Shown here one piece after another: positions 44,263 through 55,489 of a stretch of DNA of 64,000 nucleotides; position 1 is the first letter of the stretch, and the number at the start of each line of letters is the position of its first letter. The notes under the pieces were generated by a model, which was given only the letters and a program-made list of their open reading frames with translations, made no database searches and was not told the origin of the DNA. The translations under genes and the position numbers were made by a program. The stretch comes from Rhypophila decipiens (lineage: Eukaryota > Ascomycota > Sordariomycetes > Sordariales > Naviculisporaceae), in contig MU858096.1 in the NCBI GenBank assembly GCA_033297075.1, positions 62,001 to 126,000 on the forward strand, read 5' to 3'.

Positions 44263-46244
44263 TGTTGAGGAATTCTTCAAAAGGCAATAAAGAGCGAGAG
44301 ACTCAAAGGACTGAAAAGACTGAAAAGACTGTGGAGTGCTGATGAGGTGCTGAGGCTGGATAAAGATGACCTCAACTTGGGTTCTGGTTCCTCTTTATAT
44401 ACACGAATCGCAAAGGCACACATTGCCATCTTCATCTTGAGCTCCTGATGTTTACTTCTCCTGATCCTACCGCTACTAAACCCTTCGTTGGACAAGGCTT
44501 CTTTCTGCTGTGCCCCTTTGGTAAGTACCTTTGTAAGGAACAGATCCTCTTACACATGGAGCTTAGAGAATTGACAACCTATGCCAAGCTTCTTGATGGT
44601 AAACCCAAGGTGGTATTTCTACCCAGTTTATAGGTCAAGTGCATGCCCATTCAATGTCAGCGTCTCTTTCTGATTCTGCTCGCGGTTAGTTTAGCGTGAG
44701 ATGGAGAAGAAGTGCCGTTGCTTTCGGTATACCAGGCCAGAGCCAGACATGGGTTCGTAGGGAACGCCTTACCACGCAATCTTCCTTTGTCATGCACGTG
44801 CTCCTCTTACCAGGAGAAATGCTTCCAGGTCATGGCTAAGACCAGCTGGGGTAGGAGATTGTGTATCGCTAGGGCTGAGTTCTTAACGCAACTAGACCCC
44901 TAAACGTTTACAAACTCTGCTGTCGACTAACCACCCAAAGCATTTGGAAGCCCCATACGGATACCACCCATCTCAAAGCCGCAACTGACGACAGGGGTCT
45001 TAGGCCGAGTTTTTGCTCATCCCGGACCAGCTCTAGGAAATTTCAGCTTCCAAAACTTACCTCATGTTCAGTGTCAGGATACGGAAAAATCACCGTCGGG
45101 ATTCTTCTTAAGATGAAGTCGAATCAACCGGCGTCCAGTGAATCTTGAGAGTTCATTCCAAATTCGAGAGATGATACTTTGTAACTTCGAAGGGAATACT
45201 AGGCCCCTTCTGTGCACCTTTCAAGTTGACCACGAACACCATACGGGTTACTGAACAGCAGAAGAGCCGACACAAAGCATAGGTCCCAAACTTTGGAATG
45301 CCAAATGCTTTCGTCGACTCTTATGATTACAAGACAGGATGATTGTCCCGGCAGCAGGACGAACGCCGTCGGAGGCTATGAGGCTTTTCCATCATGTGGA
45401 GACTTGGGAACAATTACCGGTACGCTAGTAACGCTACCACTTGGGCAGGGTTCTAGAACACCGAGAAAACCGTCCGAACCATGTCACCACATTCCTTCCC
45501 ACTCCCGGTAGGTAACATTTCAAGGTATCCGTACTCGGGCCCACTCTCGGACTCGATCTGCTAAAAAAAGAATTCAACAAGGCCTGACTAATTATTATAG
45601 TGAAGAGCTTTCCTCCGTAGTACCAAGTATCAACGTCTTTGTCATACTATTCTACAAGTGAGCCTATTCACCCATAGAGTTGGATATCTCGAGTATTCTA
45701 ATCTTGTCAGAATGCACTGTCCTTTGATGTGCAAGTATTTGTTCAAGTGCACTTACACAAACGACTACTTGTAGTTGTACTTACAAGTATATCGATATCC
45801 GATTAGGGTTTTCACTGTGTTTGTTTCTTGTGATCTCTGTACCTATTCCTGTCCTGTGTTAATTTGGCTTCCTGTTGCTCATGATAATCCTTTGATCGAT
45901 TGTTCGGTGCATTGGAATTTATCGAACTGGTTAATCTGGGAACGTATCTGTACATCCCGTACTGTTTACATGGTATTTACCGGATTCAGGGGTAGCCATA
46001 ATCTCCTTTTTGGCTTGGCCTCACAGACCAACAAGCCACAACTCGGCCACACTGGGTGGTTGGGGAAATGAAATCGTTACCATCGACACGAAACTGTCGA
46101 CGTGTTGTCTGAGTTCACCGTGTTTTGTCACCAACTCTCATCAGGTTCAGCTTTCCATTGCCTCTTTTTCACCTACGCCAAGAACCCATCGATTTTGCTA
46201 CTGTCCCGGCTCGTATTGATTCTGCAACAGCCGACCCCAACAAC
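44263..46244. other. Gene-poor stretch
   Basis: About 2 kb with no supported gene on either strand. The ORFs are short and without known motifs. It may be repeat-decayed DNA; base composition was not computed. Confidence 0.5.
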
Positions 46245-46948
46245 ATGGCACGGAAAAAGGCATCCAGGCGAGAACGCGTTATCACGGAGGACGATGTCGT
46301 TTCGCATGAAGTTGTCTTTTCTCCCGGGCATGGGCACCTAGCGGTATACCAGGTGGTGCGAGTAACCCCATCCATTTGTGAGCGCCAACGAACCCCGATT
46401 GTCATGGCTGTTTACATTGATGGGGCTTGCCGTCGGAACGGGACATCATATCAAGAGCTTCATTCGGTGTGTACTTTGGCCCCGACATCAGGCACAACGA
46501 CTGGGGTTGTGTTTTCCGGGAAAGGGAACAGACCAGTATTTGCGGCGAGATTGAAGGGCTATACCGTGCTATTCGGATCCTATATCTTGAAAAGCAACCT
46601 GGAGGAAATTTTGCGTCTGTTGCGAGAGCTTGGATCTTCACAGACTGCGAACAGTTGATCTCATTGATGTCCAAAATCGGGATATTACAGGACGGCAAGA
46701 TTCCGAAAAGACCAGATGTGGCGATTACATACTTTCAGCAACTTGATGTGATAGCCAGGATTTGGGACGTACTGGAAGACGCTGGCTTGTGTCTCCAGCT
46801 TGAGCAAACTCCCAGATCATATAATGAGGAGGCCGACAAGCTGGCCAATCGTGCACTGGACGAGGAAGAGGCGCGAGTCGGTGGAGTGTTACATCTGACT
46901 ACTGCCTCGGAGGGGTCTCATACAACATCTCGTGTGACGCGATGGTAG
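46245..46948 (+). pseudogene. RNase H-type gene broken by a frameshift
   Basis: Reading frame 1 from ATG 46245 (MARKKASRRERVIT) carries the start of an RNase H fold (MAVYIDGACRRNG, first catalytic Asp). The match then continues in another frame from about 46451 (SRASFGVYFGPDIRHNDWG) to the stop at 46948. The other three catalytic acids are present there: Glu in ICGEIEGLYRAI, Asp in IFTDCEQLI, Asp in NEEADKLANRAL. The junction at about 46449-46450 lacks one base; no intron with usable splice sites explains it. RNase H cleaves RNA in RNA-DNA hybrids. All four catalytic residues are intact, so the break is recent or a sequence error. It may be a host gene or a relic of a retroelement; no reverse transcriptase is nearby. 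Confidence 0.65.
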
Positions 46949-47127
46949 AGGGTAGGTAGATACTTACGATCTGCACATGAGCTGAACCTATCTCTGCCAG
47001 TGTCGAGGGCCATCATGGCGATACGGAGGGAAGAGTCCGGTGAGGTGTGTCATCGTCCATCAAAAACGACATCTAGGCTAGTACGGTTTCAAACCAGCTT
47101 GTTGGAAAGGACCTTCATGGGAAACAT

Positions 47128-47538
47128 TTGACATTCCGCAACGAAAAGCGCCCGGTCGCAAGATTCCTCTGTTTCCATTTTGTGATGGCATTAGTCCATC
47201 TCAAGGACACCAAGAAACATGGATGGGAGGATACGTGGGCCAGATACTACGAGCAGAAACCGTTTTCTACCCCGGGTCCTTATACGCGGTTGTGTATGCT
47301 ACTGGCTATATCTACCCATTTTGGAGCAGCGGACATGACGGTCGTAGAGTCATTGATCGCAGACCGCGGGCCTGATAAACCGATGTTGTTATCAGACGAG
47401 CGAACGAGAGAGGTAGCGGATCAGGTAGCACGCCGAGTGCATCAGGCTGGGCATCAATTCATGTTCTCACAGCAAGAGATCTATTGCAGTTCAGTCAATG
47501 CATTTATTCTAGCTAGTCAAGGCATTTATTCTAGCTAG
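47128..47538 (+). pseudogene. ORF of unknown family, 3' end replaced by repeat copy D
   Basis: The plus frame (no ATG before Met codon 47185; open from at least 47104) reads RFLCFHFVMALVHLKDTKKHGWEDTWARYYEQ..., which looks like real coding sequence: balanced composition and a helical pattern to HQFMFSQQEIY. Its last residues (VNAFILASQGIYSS) are translated straight from the 22-bp repeat, and the stop lies inside it. I do not recognise the family. It may belong with the RNase H segment upstream (180 bp away) as one decayed locus. Confidence 0.5.
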
Positions 47539-47650
47539 GCAAGGCATCGATTCTATTCCGTCAGGGGATCCTTTCTAGCAAGTCAAGGCATTCATTTAAA
47601 CCAATCAAGGTCGGGCATCTTCTCTAGCCAGCTGGGCATCTTTACCAGTT
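47492..47650 (+). repeat. ~22-bp tandem repeats inserted in an ORF (copy D)
   Basis: Units start at 47492 (GTCAATGCATTTATTCTAGC, then GTCAAGGCATTTATTCTAGC) and decay through 47650 (GGGCATCTTTACCAGTTTCA). Same unit and phase as copies A and C. The right side is diverged and the inverted ends are not clear. Confidence 0.7.
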
Positions 47651-47888
47651 TCACAGCAAAAGAGAAAGCGGTGATCACAATCTCCAAATATAAGAGAAGC
47701 TTGCGGTTAACCAATATGACGCACAATGATTCGGGGTTCTGATACATTGAGAGTCCGATCACACAAGTATTGAAAGTGATACACTTCAAGTATGATCTAG
47801 ATATGCTCTTGACTTGACAATAAACGCAATGCACAGAAAATAAAACAAAGCACTCAATACCCAGACCAACCACATCAGAAAAAAAACA

Positions 47889-48885
47889 TTACACGTCCAA
47901 ACCGGTATAATCACCAAAGTACTGGCTATGGATTCTCTTGGCGTATTCCACCAATACTGGCAAACTCTTGACCATTTTGCGAGATTCTGGGCCACTGCCA
48001 CACAGGATCGAGTTAGTTAATGACACAAGCAAGCTCGACCAGAGACCGTAGAGTAGAAGCATCAACTTACGCTTCACACACAAGGTTCCCAATGATGAAT
48101 CCGTACACCACGGCGTCTGCCTCAGTTGGCTGGGTGCCCCCAAGCACCCAGAATGGGTCCCCTTGGCTCCTTTGAGACGCGGCGGATTGGCTGTTGATGC
48201 GAGCTTCTGCCAGAATGGCGGCCAGGTTCTCCCAAGCCTCCTGCTTGAGAACTCGTACCTCTTCTGCCGAAAGACGACCAGTCCCCTGGTAGTAGAGGGC
48301 GTTCTTGACTGTCCGGTAGGCAATATTGCCAATTACGACCTGCAGGAGGAAAGGCATGCCCGCCAGTGCATTCGGTCGCATGGCATAGTAATTATCAATC
48401 CACCGCTCCTGGACCTGAACAGGATAGGTTAGACATCATGGTAAGTTCGATGACATGGATCAACTCACGATGAAAAAGTACAACTTCTCCTCGAGCAGGG
48501 CCCGTACGGCCAAGTCCTGCGCTTTCTGTGTAGGCGTCAAGTTGGCATTAAGGTCTGGGAGGATCCCATCGTCGACCAGGCGGCGAAAGATGGATGTCGT
48601 ATCGGAGAGGAGCTCATCGCTGTCCTCGAAGCCGACATAGGGAAACTTTCCGCGCGGAGCTTGTTTCTTGCTGCCAAACACGGCTCGATACGGCACTCCG
48701 GCCAGACGAAGCCGGGCCTCAAGCTTGTTGACGAAGGGCGACGAGCCGTATTTGCCTGCCACCGGACTGTTGCGGTAGACAACAAGTCTGAGAGCTGTCC
48801 CTGATGCTGTCATTGTCGCCTGCGGATTTTGTCCAAGCATGACCGATTCGAGAGATGAGAGTTTGGTCATATCTGGATTGAACAT
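47889..48885 (-). CDS. Glutathione S-transferase-like protein (metaxin/FAXC-type fold), 288 aa
   Basis: Exons 48469-48885, 48071-48414 and 47889-47994. The N-terminal half is a thioredoxin-like fold (LRLVVYRNSPVAGKYGSSPFVNKLEARLRLAGVPYRAVFGSKKQAPRGKFPYVGFEDSDELLSDTTSIFRRL) with the cis-Pro of KFPYV. The C-terminal half is helical (GST-C-like: ALLEEKLYFFI, QERWIDNYYAM, DAVVYGFIIGNLVCE). This layout (thioredoxin fold 4 plus GST_C) is seen in FAXC/metaxin-related fungal proteins. Residues for glutathione binding cannot be fixed by eye. It may act in detoxification or at the mitochondrial surface; both are inference. There are two possible starts (48885 and the internal MTKLSS or MTASGT); the first ATG is used. 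Confidence 0.8.
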
Positions 48886-49184
48886 GTCGGCAGGTCAACA
48901 AGATAATGTACCAGACGGCTGTCCAATACGGCTCGGAGCTTGGCAGCAAATCCGAGGACCGAGGCGGCTGCCCGGGCGGCGCTCGGACAAAACGTCGGCG
49001 GTTGCTGTCAGCGGCACAGCACAAGGATGGCCTCCGAAAAAACCGCGAGAAGGGACCGAAGCCAGGCCGGTGCCTTGCATCTGCTGACATATCCGCAAAA
49101 ACGTGTGAACCTACCGAGACAAACCGAAAAACAAAAGGTGACTTTCCGAGATGCAGCCCACAAATAGGCCTTCAGCTTTGGTAC
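48886..49184. other. Short spacer between GST-like gene and Ca2+-ATPase
   Basis: Promoter side of the GST-like gene and 3' side of the pump. Nothing recognised. Confidence 0.5.
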
Positions 49185-52100
49185 CTAGACATTTTCGTGT
49201 CCCAAAAGGGGCCTACGTAGGTCGTCCGGAACGTCTTGGAGGCCCATCAGGGCTGTGAACCGAGGAGAAAGTTGTATCCATCGGGCAAAGGTGAAGGAGG
49301 GGAAAAGAGAGGTCCACAGTTCGGACAGGCGAAACATGTTATGTAGAGCGAGAGCGAACCCCTTGGTCTCGATGTTGGTAGCTAGTAGGACCAGCAAGTG
49401 AGATAGTTTCAGCAGGACATGTTTTGCTCCGAGGACCAGTCGCGAGAAGGATGCCTGCAGGAGCGCGGCCGTGGAGGCGATGCATTCTCCAAGCGCCAGA
49501 AAACGTGCGTCAGGGAAGCATCGAATGGCCATCCCGAGAGGAATTGTCACGAAACCAGCTCCAGCAGAAAAAGCCCAGCTTGCTGAATTGAGCCTGGTGA
49601 CCTGAAACCACTGTCCTCCAAATGATATCCAGAGCACCTGGATGGAAACGATGCAAAGAGCCGCGCCGATGAAAATCTTGTTCTTGTGAATGCCCTGAAG
49701 GATGTTGAAGCCGTTGCTCGGGGACCGGGAACTAAAATGTACAAGTCGAATCAATTAGCAGGGACAGGACACTCACACCACTGCAGATCTTGACAGATTG
49801 GGAGTCCATACTTGAAAAGGTTGAAGAGAAGCATGGATATGTACGTGCTCGAAGCCAATGTTCTCATCCAGGAAGCCGCTTCATCCGATTCAGGCTCAAC
49901 AGATGGGTCAAGCAATTCGACCAACTGGCCCCCCCAGGACATGATAACGAGCACCAGAATGAAGTGGTAGCTGGCCTGTAGTATTATCATTTTGTAGTTG
50001 GTGAATCCAAGGAGCCATGTCGTTCGCTTTTCAGGGGGTCGATTCAACACCTGCTTGGCCGGGCCGTCAGTTGACAGTGCGAGGGCACCAAATAAATCCA
50101 TTATCAGGTTGATCCACAGCATTTCAGGCATCGTGAAGATGGATTCTTCAACCCCAAGACGGATGGCAAATGCGGCACTCAACGCAAGCACGGATAAGTT
50201 GGCCGTCAGTTGGAACTAAATGAAGGAGAGCAGATGGTCAGCGGTTCAGCTCCAGTCATGTCCTAGACAGCCGTCAGGATAGGATGCCAGGTACCTGTAA
50301 AAAGCGCCGGACTGCATCGTATACACCTCGGCCCAACGCTATGACATCCACGATGGAAGCAAAGTCATCGTCGAGCAGGACAATCGACGAAGCCTCCTTG
50401 GCAACCTCGGTTCCCGACTTGCCCAGAGCAATCCCAACGTCGGCGGCCCTCAGTGCCGGTCCATCATTGGTACCATCACCTGTCACAGCCACTGTCTCGC
50501 CCAGCTCTTTCAGTTTGGTAACCATCAGTTTCTTATCTTCGGGGATCGATCTCGCCAGCACCCGCAGCCTCGGCAGCACTCTGCTCATTTCGTCCGCTGA
50601 TAGGTTTCTGAACTCTGGGCCTTCCATGACAAGCTCAGCCTGGTCATCTGGGCCCAAGATTCCACATTCACGCGCCACAGCGGCCGCCGTGATCTTGCTG
50701 TCGCCTGTCACCAATCTGACAGCAATCCCGGCACCTTGGCACTTTGCAACTGTGTCTCTGACCCCCGGCCGGAGGGGATCATGGATTCCAACGAGACCGA
50801 AAAAGACGAGACCCTGCGACACATGGTCGAACATGTCTCCGGTATCCGGCGGGGGCCATGATGGAAAATCCCGATAGGCCAAGCCGAGCATCCGCAGCGA
50901 CTTGGATCCGTCTTCAGCAATGGCGCTGGTGAACCGAAGCAGACGCTCTCTCGTCATTGCGATTTGGGTCAAGTCGGCTGGGCCCTGAATAGTGTGCTCG
51001 CTATTCTCCAGCAAAGTCTCAGGCGCGCCCTTGACATACATGCGGTACACTTGATCCGACACCTTGGTAACCGTGGCCATGCATTTTCTTCTGGAATCGA
51101 AAGGGATCGACTCCACCACACGGGTATTTTCGCGGTCCTTGGCGAGTGACCCGAGCCCGAACTTGTTTCTTGCAAATCGAAGGAGGGCAGTCTCGGTGCC
51201 GGACCCGACATATGTCTGCATACCATCCCGCTCGCTCTCAAAGGCCGTCGAGTTGATGGCGGCCGATTTCACGAACAAGTCGCGGACTTTGGGGCAAATT
51301 TCTTGCCATGGGAATGCGAGATCCTCATGAGTCACGGCGCCGTCGAGACGGTGAGAATCAATGGAGAATCGACCCATGATTCCAATCATGCCGGCGGCGA
51401 CCTCCATTTCGTTCGTGGTCAGGGTTCCGGTCTTGTCACAGCATAGAGCTGTAGCATTTCCCATGGTCTCGCAAGACGAGAGTCTGCTGACAAAGATTCT
51501 GTTCTGCCACATGCCGCGCCGCCGGGCAGATATGAGGGCAATAGTAACCGACATTGGGAGGCCTTCGGGGACGGAAACCAATACCAGTACGATGGCCATT
51601 TGAAGATCCATGAGAAAGCGTTTCATGTCCATCGGAAAATCCCGTCGAAGGATGATGATGAAGAACAGGACAACTATACCGAGCGCCAGACTGCTGAGCG
51701 TTCCGGTCAAGGAACAGACACGTTGTTGCAGTGGCGTTTGCTCCTCCATGCTGGTCGTTCTCACATGCTGCATAAGGCGACCGTTTTTGCTATTGGCGCC
51801 AACTCCCGTGACAAGACACCTTCCGGCACCCCCTTCAATGATGCTGCTTCCAGAGATGATGAACGGGTCACCGTACCCTGGGTCCGGTAGCGGATATTGA
51901 GCATCCCAAGCTCCTCCTCGGGGTGCTTCGGCTTTGGCGACCAGTTCGGATTCTCCAGTCAGGCAGGACTCGTCACACTTGATATTGCGGCCAGATACCA
52001 GGAGGCCATCTGCAGGAACGAGGTCACCCTGTTCCAGACAGATGATGTCGCCTACCATGATATCGTGCATGGATACGAGTTGAATCGATCCACCACGAAC

Positions 52101-52998
52101 GACCTTGACTTGGCGATCGGTTGTCTGTTGTTTCAAACTGTCAGTCCAAGCCTACATGTAGCTTCTCCTTCTCCATGTATAGGGGTGCCTTTCACTTACT
52201 CTCTTCAGTATGCAGACAAATTCCCGGTCAATTTTCCAGGCCATTGCGACGCCCCAAGCGATGGCGCCAACCAACACCACGATGCCCGGGATCCCCTCCA
52301 TCCACTTCATGCTCCCGCCTTTGCCCTCCAGAAAACTCACCATCATACTGAAGGTGTTTATGAGCACAAAGATCCAGGCAGCAGGGTCCCGCAGGGATTC
52401 CTGCGTGCAGACCCACAGTGTCTTGGGCTTTCTGTCTGGTATTCTGTTTGACCCAAAGACGCTTCTCCTTGCAGCACCGGTCGGGAACTGTTCCGATCGT
52501 TCGAGAGCGCCATGGCTACATGTATCCAGGCCCCAGGTGCAGTTGGACGCGAGGCGAGTTGCGATGCCGTCAATCCCGCCGTAGGCTTTAAGGAGCGAGA
52601 GGTCTCGTCTATCCAACAGCTCACACAGGGCTTCTTTGGAGATGTCGAACAAACCACCATCGTCGAGGCTAGACCGTGATGAAACCGATACGAGGGGTGA
52701 AAATAATGACTCGCTCCCCTGTGTTGCGGCCGATGTGGAGGTAGTCGAAGGAGACGGGATCGGGATGCTGGCGTCCCAGAAGGTCTTGGGGCAACGGTCG
52801 CTCTTGGGTAGGCCGCAGGGACCGAGGAGAGTATCGATATGCAGGTCGAGTGGCCTGGAGGGGTCGAGCTGAGTATACCTCGGATCTTCACCGTCATTCA
52901 CATCGTCGTCCTGATCACCGGTTGTGAGCACCTGGTTTCGGAAGATATGTGAGGACACTTACATCGGAAGTAACGATGATGGCCGGGACCGGATCCAT
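49185..52998 (-). CDS. PMCA-type Ca2+-transporting P-type ATPase (PMC1-like), 1195 aa
   Basis: Exons 52963-52998, 52200-52910, 50295-52151, 49779-50215 and 49185-49731. P-type hallmarks: TGES (about 314-317), PEGLP in M4 (444-448), phosphorylated Asp488 in DKTGTLT, GDGTNDGPAL, and WINLIMDLFGALALSTD in M6 with Asn and Asp calcium ligands. Ten-helix layout with a long N-terminus as in fungal vacuolar Ca2+ pumps; PMC1 sequesters cytosolic Ca2+ into the vacuole in exchange for H+. The first exon is 12 residues; its 52-nt intron is preferred to a 31-nt one. The exon 2/3 join uses the acceptor at 52152-52153 to keep frame, and the exon 4/5 join uses a weak GTGTGA donor. The nearby membrane protein at 53948 is divergent. 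Confidence 0.92.
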
Positions 52999-53947
52999 GT
53001 TAACACGTTGGCGGGTCATATTGTATGGTCCAGGATCAAAGGCGAAAGGCGCTCGATGTCTCTGACAAGACTCGTAACAAGAGAGGCGAAGGGGAGCAAG
53101 CAGCTGCTTTGATGCAGTAAAAGTCTCTGGCTCTGGGATAAGCGGTAGCAGAAGACGGAGAGAAAAGACTTATAGACGGAGTGCCGGGGATATCCCGCAG
53201 TCAGACTTTAAGATTGTGGAACTTGAACTGGGCCGGTTCCATGTCGTCCCAAACGCCCACAAAGCGTCACATGATGGTCAAGACAAAACTGTTGAGCAAC
53301 GAGAAGTGAATGGGCAGGGTCCGGTTGAGCTCTACTAGTACCAGCATCCTCCACCATCAAAGAGCGAGGGGATTGGCGGAAAGCTGCCACAATGGGTCCG
53401 ATCTTACTGCAAGACGCATCCGTGACTTTTGTGGCTGCTCGATGTGTAAACTTTCTGCACAACTAAGATGGATAGTGGGTGAATCAGATGGCCGGGCTGA
53501 CAAAGGAGAAAGCCAAAGTGGATATCGTCCCAACAACCGGCGGTTGGCCCATTGGCGTGTGAGATGATGGCGACGAAGCTGACAATCCCGAAAGGATGAC
53601 TGGTAAGCCTGAGCGCTGACTTGTGACAACTGGCTTGCCGAGCTCCATGTACCCAGCCTTGATCTCCAGACGTGCATCGCATTGAAACCTCGATAGAGAG
53701 AACGGAGAACGTGACCCACACTTGAGGCATTATCATGGGGATGTCGACTTCGGAAAGTCCAACGAAGCTACAAACCACATATTTACTTGCATAAAATGGC
53801 ATAAGATGGTGGGGAATATGACCTACCTCGGCAGCTGCTCGGTCTGAAATCGGTGGCGAAATCATGTCTAGTTGGATACAAAGCCAGGCGGAAGCCTTAC
53901 TTAGACTATCCCGCTGAAAGAGGGAGTTGCGTTCTTTTCTTTTCACC
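52999..53947. other. Shared promoter of the Ca2+-ATPase and a membrane protein
   Basis: 949 bp between two divergent starts. The long minus-strand ORF 53404-54837 enters this region but is antisense to the membrane protein. No motif that I can name with confidence. Confidence 0.55.
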
Positions 53948-55489
53948 ATGACTGACAGGCCTGGCAGGTCCGGAGCCGAAGCTGGCTTCCCCACAAACGC
54001 CCATCCCGGAGACGACCCTGAATATAAACACCAGCACCACCGCCCGCAAGATGGATTCTTGGACAGCAGGTTCGACCACGCTCCTGGCCGGGAATCTCTT
54101 TCTTTCACCAGACCGACTCGGTGGCGCACGTGTTCGCCCCTAGGCGGCCGGCAGCCTAGGCTTCGGAACGATTTGCACATAGCAATAGGACTTCTCGAGC
54201 TTGCCAATGTCGGCGATGTTGCCGCCAATGTCTGGAACACGGTTCCCATTCCCAGAGGCGTCCAGGTCGGCATGTGGTTTGGTGGCCTCATTGCCCTTTC
54301 CATGCTTTTCTTTGTGTGCCTGGACGCGAGACGAAGCTGGCAAAACTTTTGGGGGCTTTGGTCGGAAAGGAAACAGCTGAAAGAGCAGAAAAGCAGCCTT
54401 TTCTGCCCCGGGCCGCCGTGGAATTCCTGCGAATGCCTTCTCCAGGTCAATTTCAAAGAGCTGTTGTCTGAAGCGGACCGTTTTGTCATGGTTCTGCTCT
54501 TGGGTTCTGCCGCGCTCATGGTCGGCATTGGGACCTGCATGGCTCCATTTGGGGAGAGCGAAACTGGACCCATCTTCACATCAAGCAACCACTTGACCGG
54601 CTTTGTCGGCAACGGGCCATGTGCATTATACGGGGTGGTGAATGTAGCCGGTGCCATCTTTGTGTGCCTAAGAGCCTTCGGCCACCGGCGCACAGCGCCG
54701 GAAGAGCTAGAGAATGACACCATCAAATCACTCCTCGGGCGCCGAACAAATAAAATCCTGTGGTTCGGCGGGTGGAATGCCATCGCAGCGGCGGGGGCTG
54801 GAGCAGCGGCCATGTGCACGGCGAGGTACCCCTTCACGTATATCGGCTTGGTGGCAGCATCTGGCGCTTCTTTCTATTTCAACTGGTTTTGGCGACACGA
54901 GCTTGCATACGGTCGTCCGTTTTATGAAAAAGCGGTCGAGTTTGAACAGAGGCATCTCCTCAGGGCCATCAGCCATACCCACGGCCTCCTCGAGCAGGTG
55001 AGCAGGGGTGAGGTGCCGTTCGGCCTGACCATGGCATATATTGCCAGGTACGATGTTTTCGAGGAGTTCTGTTTAGACGTCCTGCAAAATAGAAGGTTGC
55101 GAGGTCAAATGCTCGGGCCTGGACCGTATCCGGTTACCATTCAAATTCAACGTGAGCGCTTTGTCGCCATGGTCCAGGATACTGAAGCGGGTGATGAATT
55201 CCGCCAGAAAATTGAGAGGGCTGCGACGCAATCCCTGCTTGAGTTCCTGACCTATCGAGAGCGATGGCTTCTCGAAATGCTCGGTTGTCACATCACCATT
55301 CACAGCTTCCGAAGGACTTCCCCGGCCCTTTGTACCGGTGGTGCTGTTGTGGACGTGGAAAGTTGCTTGTCGGAAATGTCGGAAATGTCGGAAATTTGTT
55401 CGTCGAAAATGTCTTCTGATTTCATGACGGCCAGACCGACCCCGGAGGCCTCGCCTAAACCCGCGAGGTCTACAGAGACGACTGAATAA
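53948..55489 (+). CDS. Multipass membrane protein of unknown function, 513 aa
   Basis: An intronless ORF from ATG 53948 (MTDRPGRSGAEAG); the frame is open from 53927 without another ATG. A hydrophilic N-terminal ~85 residues, then about five hydrophobic segments: VGMWFGGLIALSMLFFVCLDA (about 110-130), FVMVLLLGSAALMVGIGTC, GPCALYGVVNVAGAIFVCLRAF, ILWFGGWNAIAAAGAGAAAMC and YPFTYIGLVAASGASFYFNWFW. The cytosolic half has a helical stretch (EFEQRHLLRAISHTHGLLEQV) and ends in a Ser/Met/Thr-rich tail with a 9-bp codon repeat (SEMSEMSE, about 55370-55400). No catalytic motif seen. It shares its promoter with the Ca2+ pump, so a link to calcium or vacuole physiology is possible but unproven. Confidence 0.7.
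   Translation: MTDRPGRSGAEAGFPTNAHPGDDPEYKHQHHRPQDGFLDSRFDHAPGRESLSFTRPTRWRTCSPLGGRQPRLRNDLHIAIGLLELANVGDVAANVWNTVPIPRGVQVGMWFGGLIALSMLFFVCLDARRSWQNFWGLWSERKQLKEQKSSLFCPGPPWNSCECLLQVNFKELLSEADRFVMVLLLGSAALMVGIGTCMAPFGESETGPIFTSSNHLTGFVGNGPCALYGVVNVAGAIFVCLRAFGHRRTAPEELENDTIKSLLGRRTNKILWFGGWNAIAAAGAGAAAMCTARYPFTYIGLVAASGASFYFNWFWRHELAYGRPFYEKAVEFEQRHLLRAISHTHGLLEQVSRGEVPFGLTMAYIARYDVFEEFCLDVLQNRRLRGQMLGPGPYPVTIQIQRERFVAMVQDTEAGDEFRQKIERAATQSLLEFLTYRERWLLEMLGCHITIHSFRRTSPALCTGGAVVDVESCLSEMSEMSEICSSKMSSDFMTARPTPEASPKPARSTETTE

Noticed and set aside
52930..52998. 31-nt intron at the first exon of the Ca2+-ATPase
   Set aside because: Below the usual fungal minimum; a 52-nt alternative in the same frame is preferred.
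53404..54837. 477-aa minus-strand ORF
   Set aside because: Antisense to the multipass protein at 53948-55489; its translation lacks domain motifs and has shadow-like composition.
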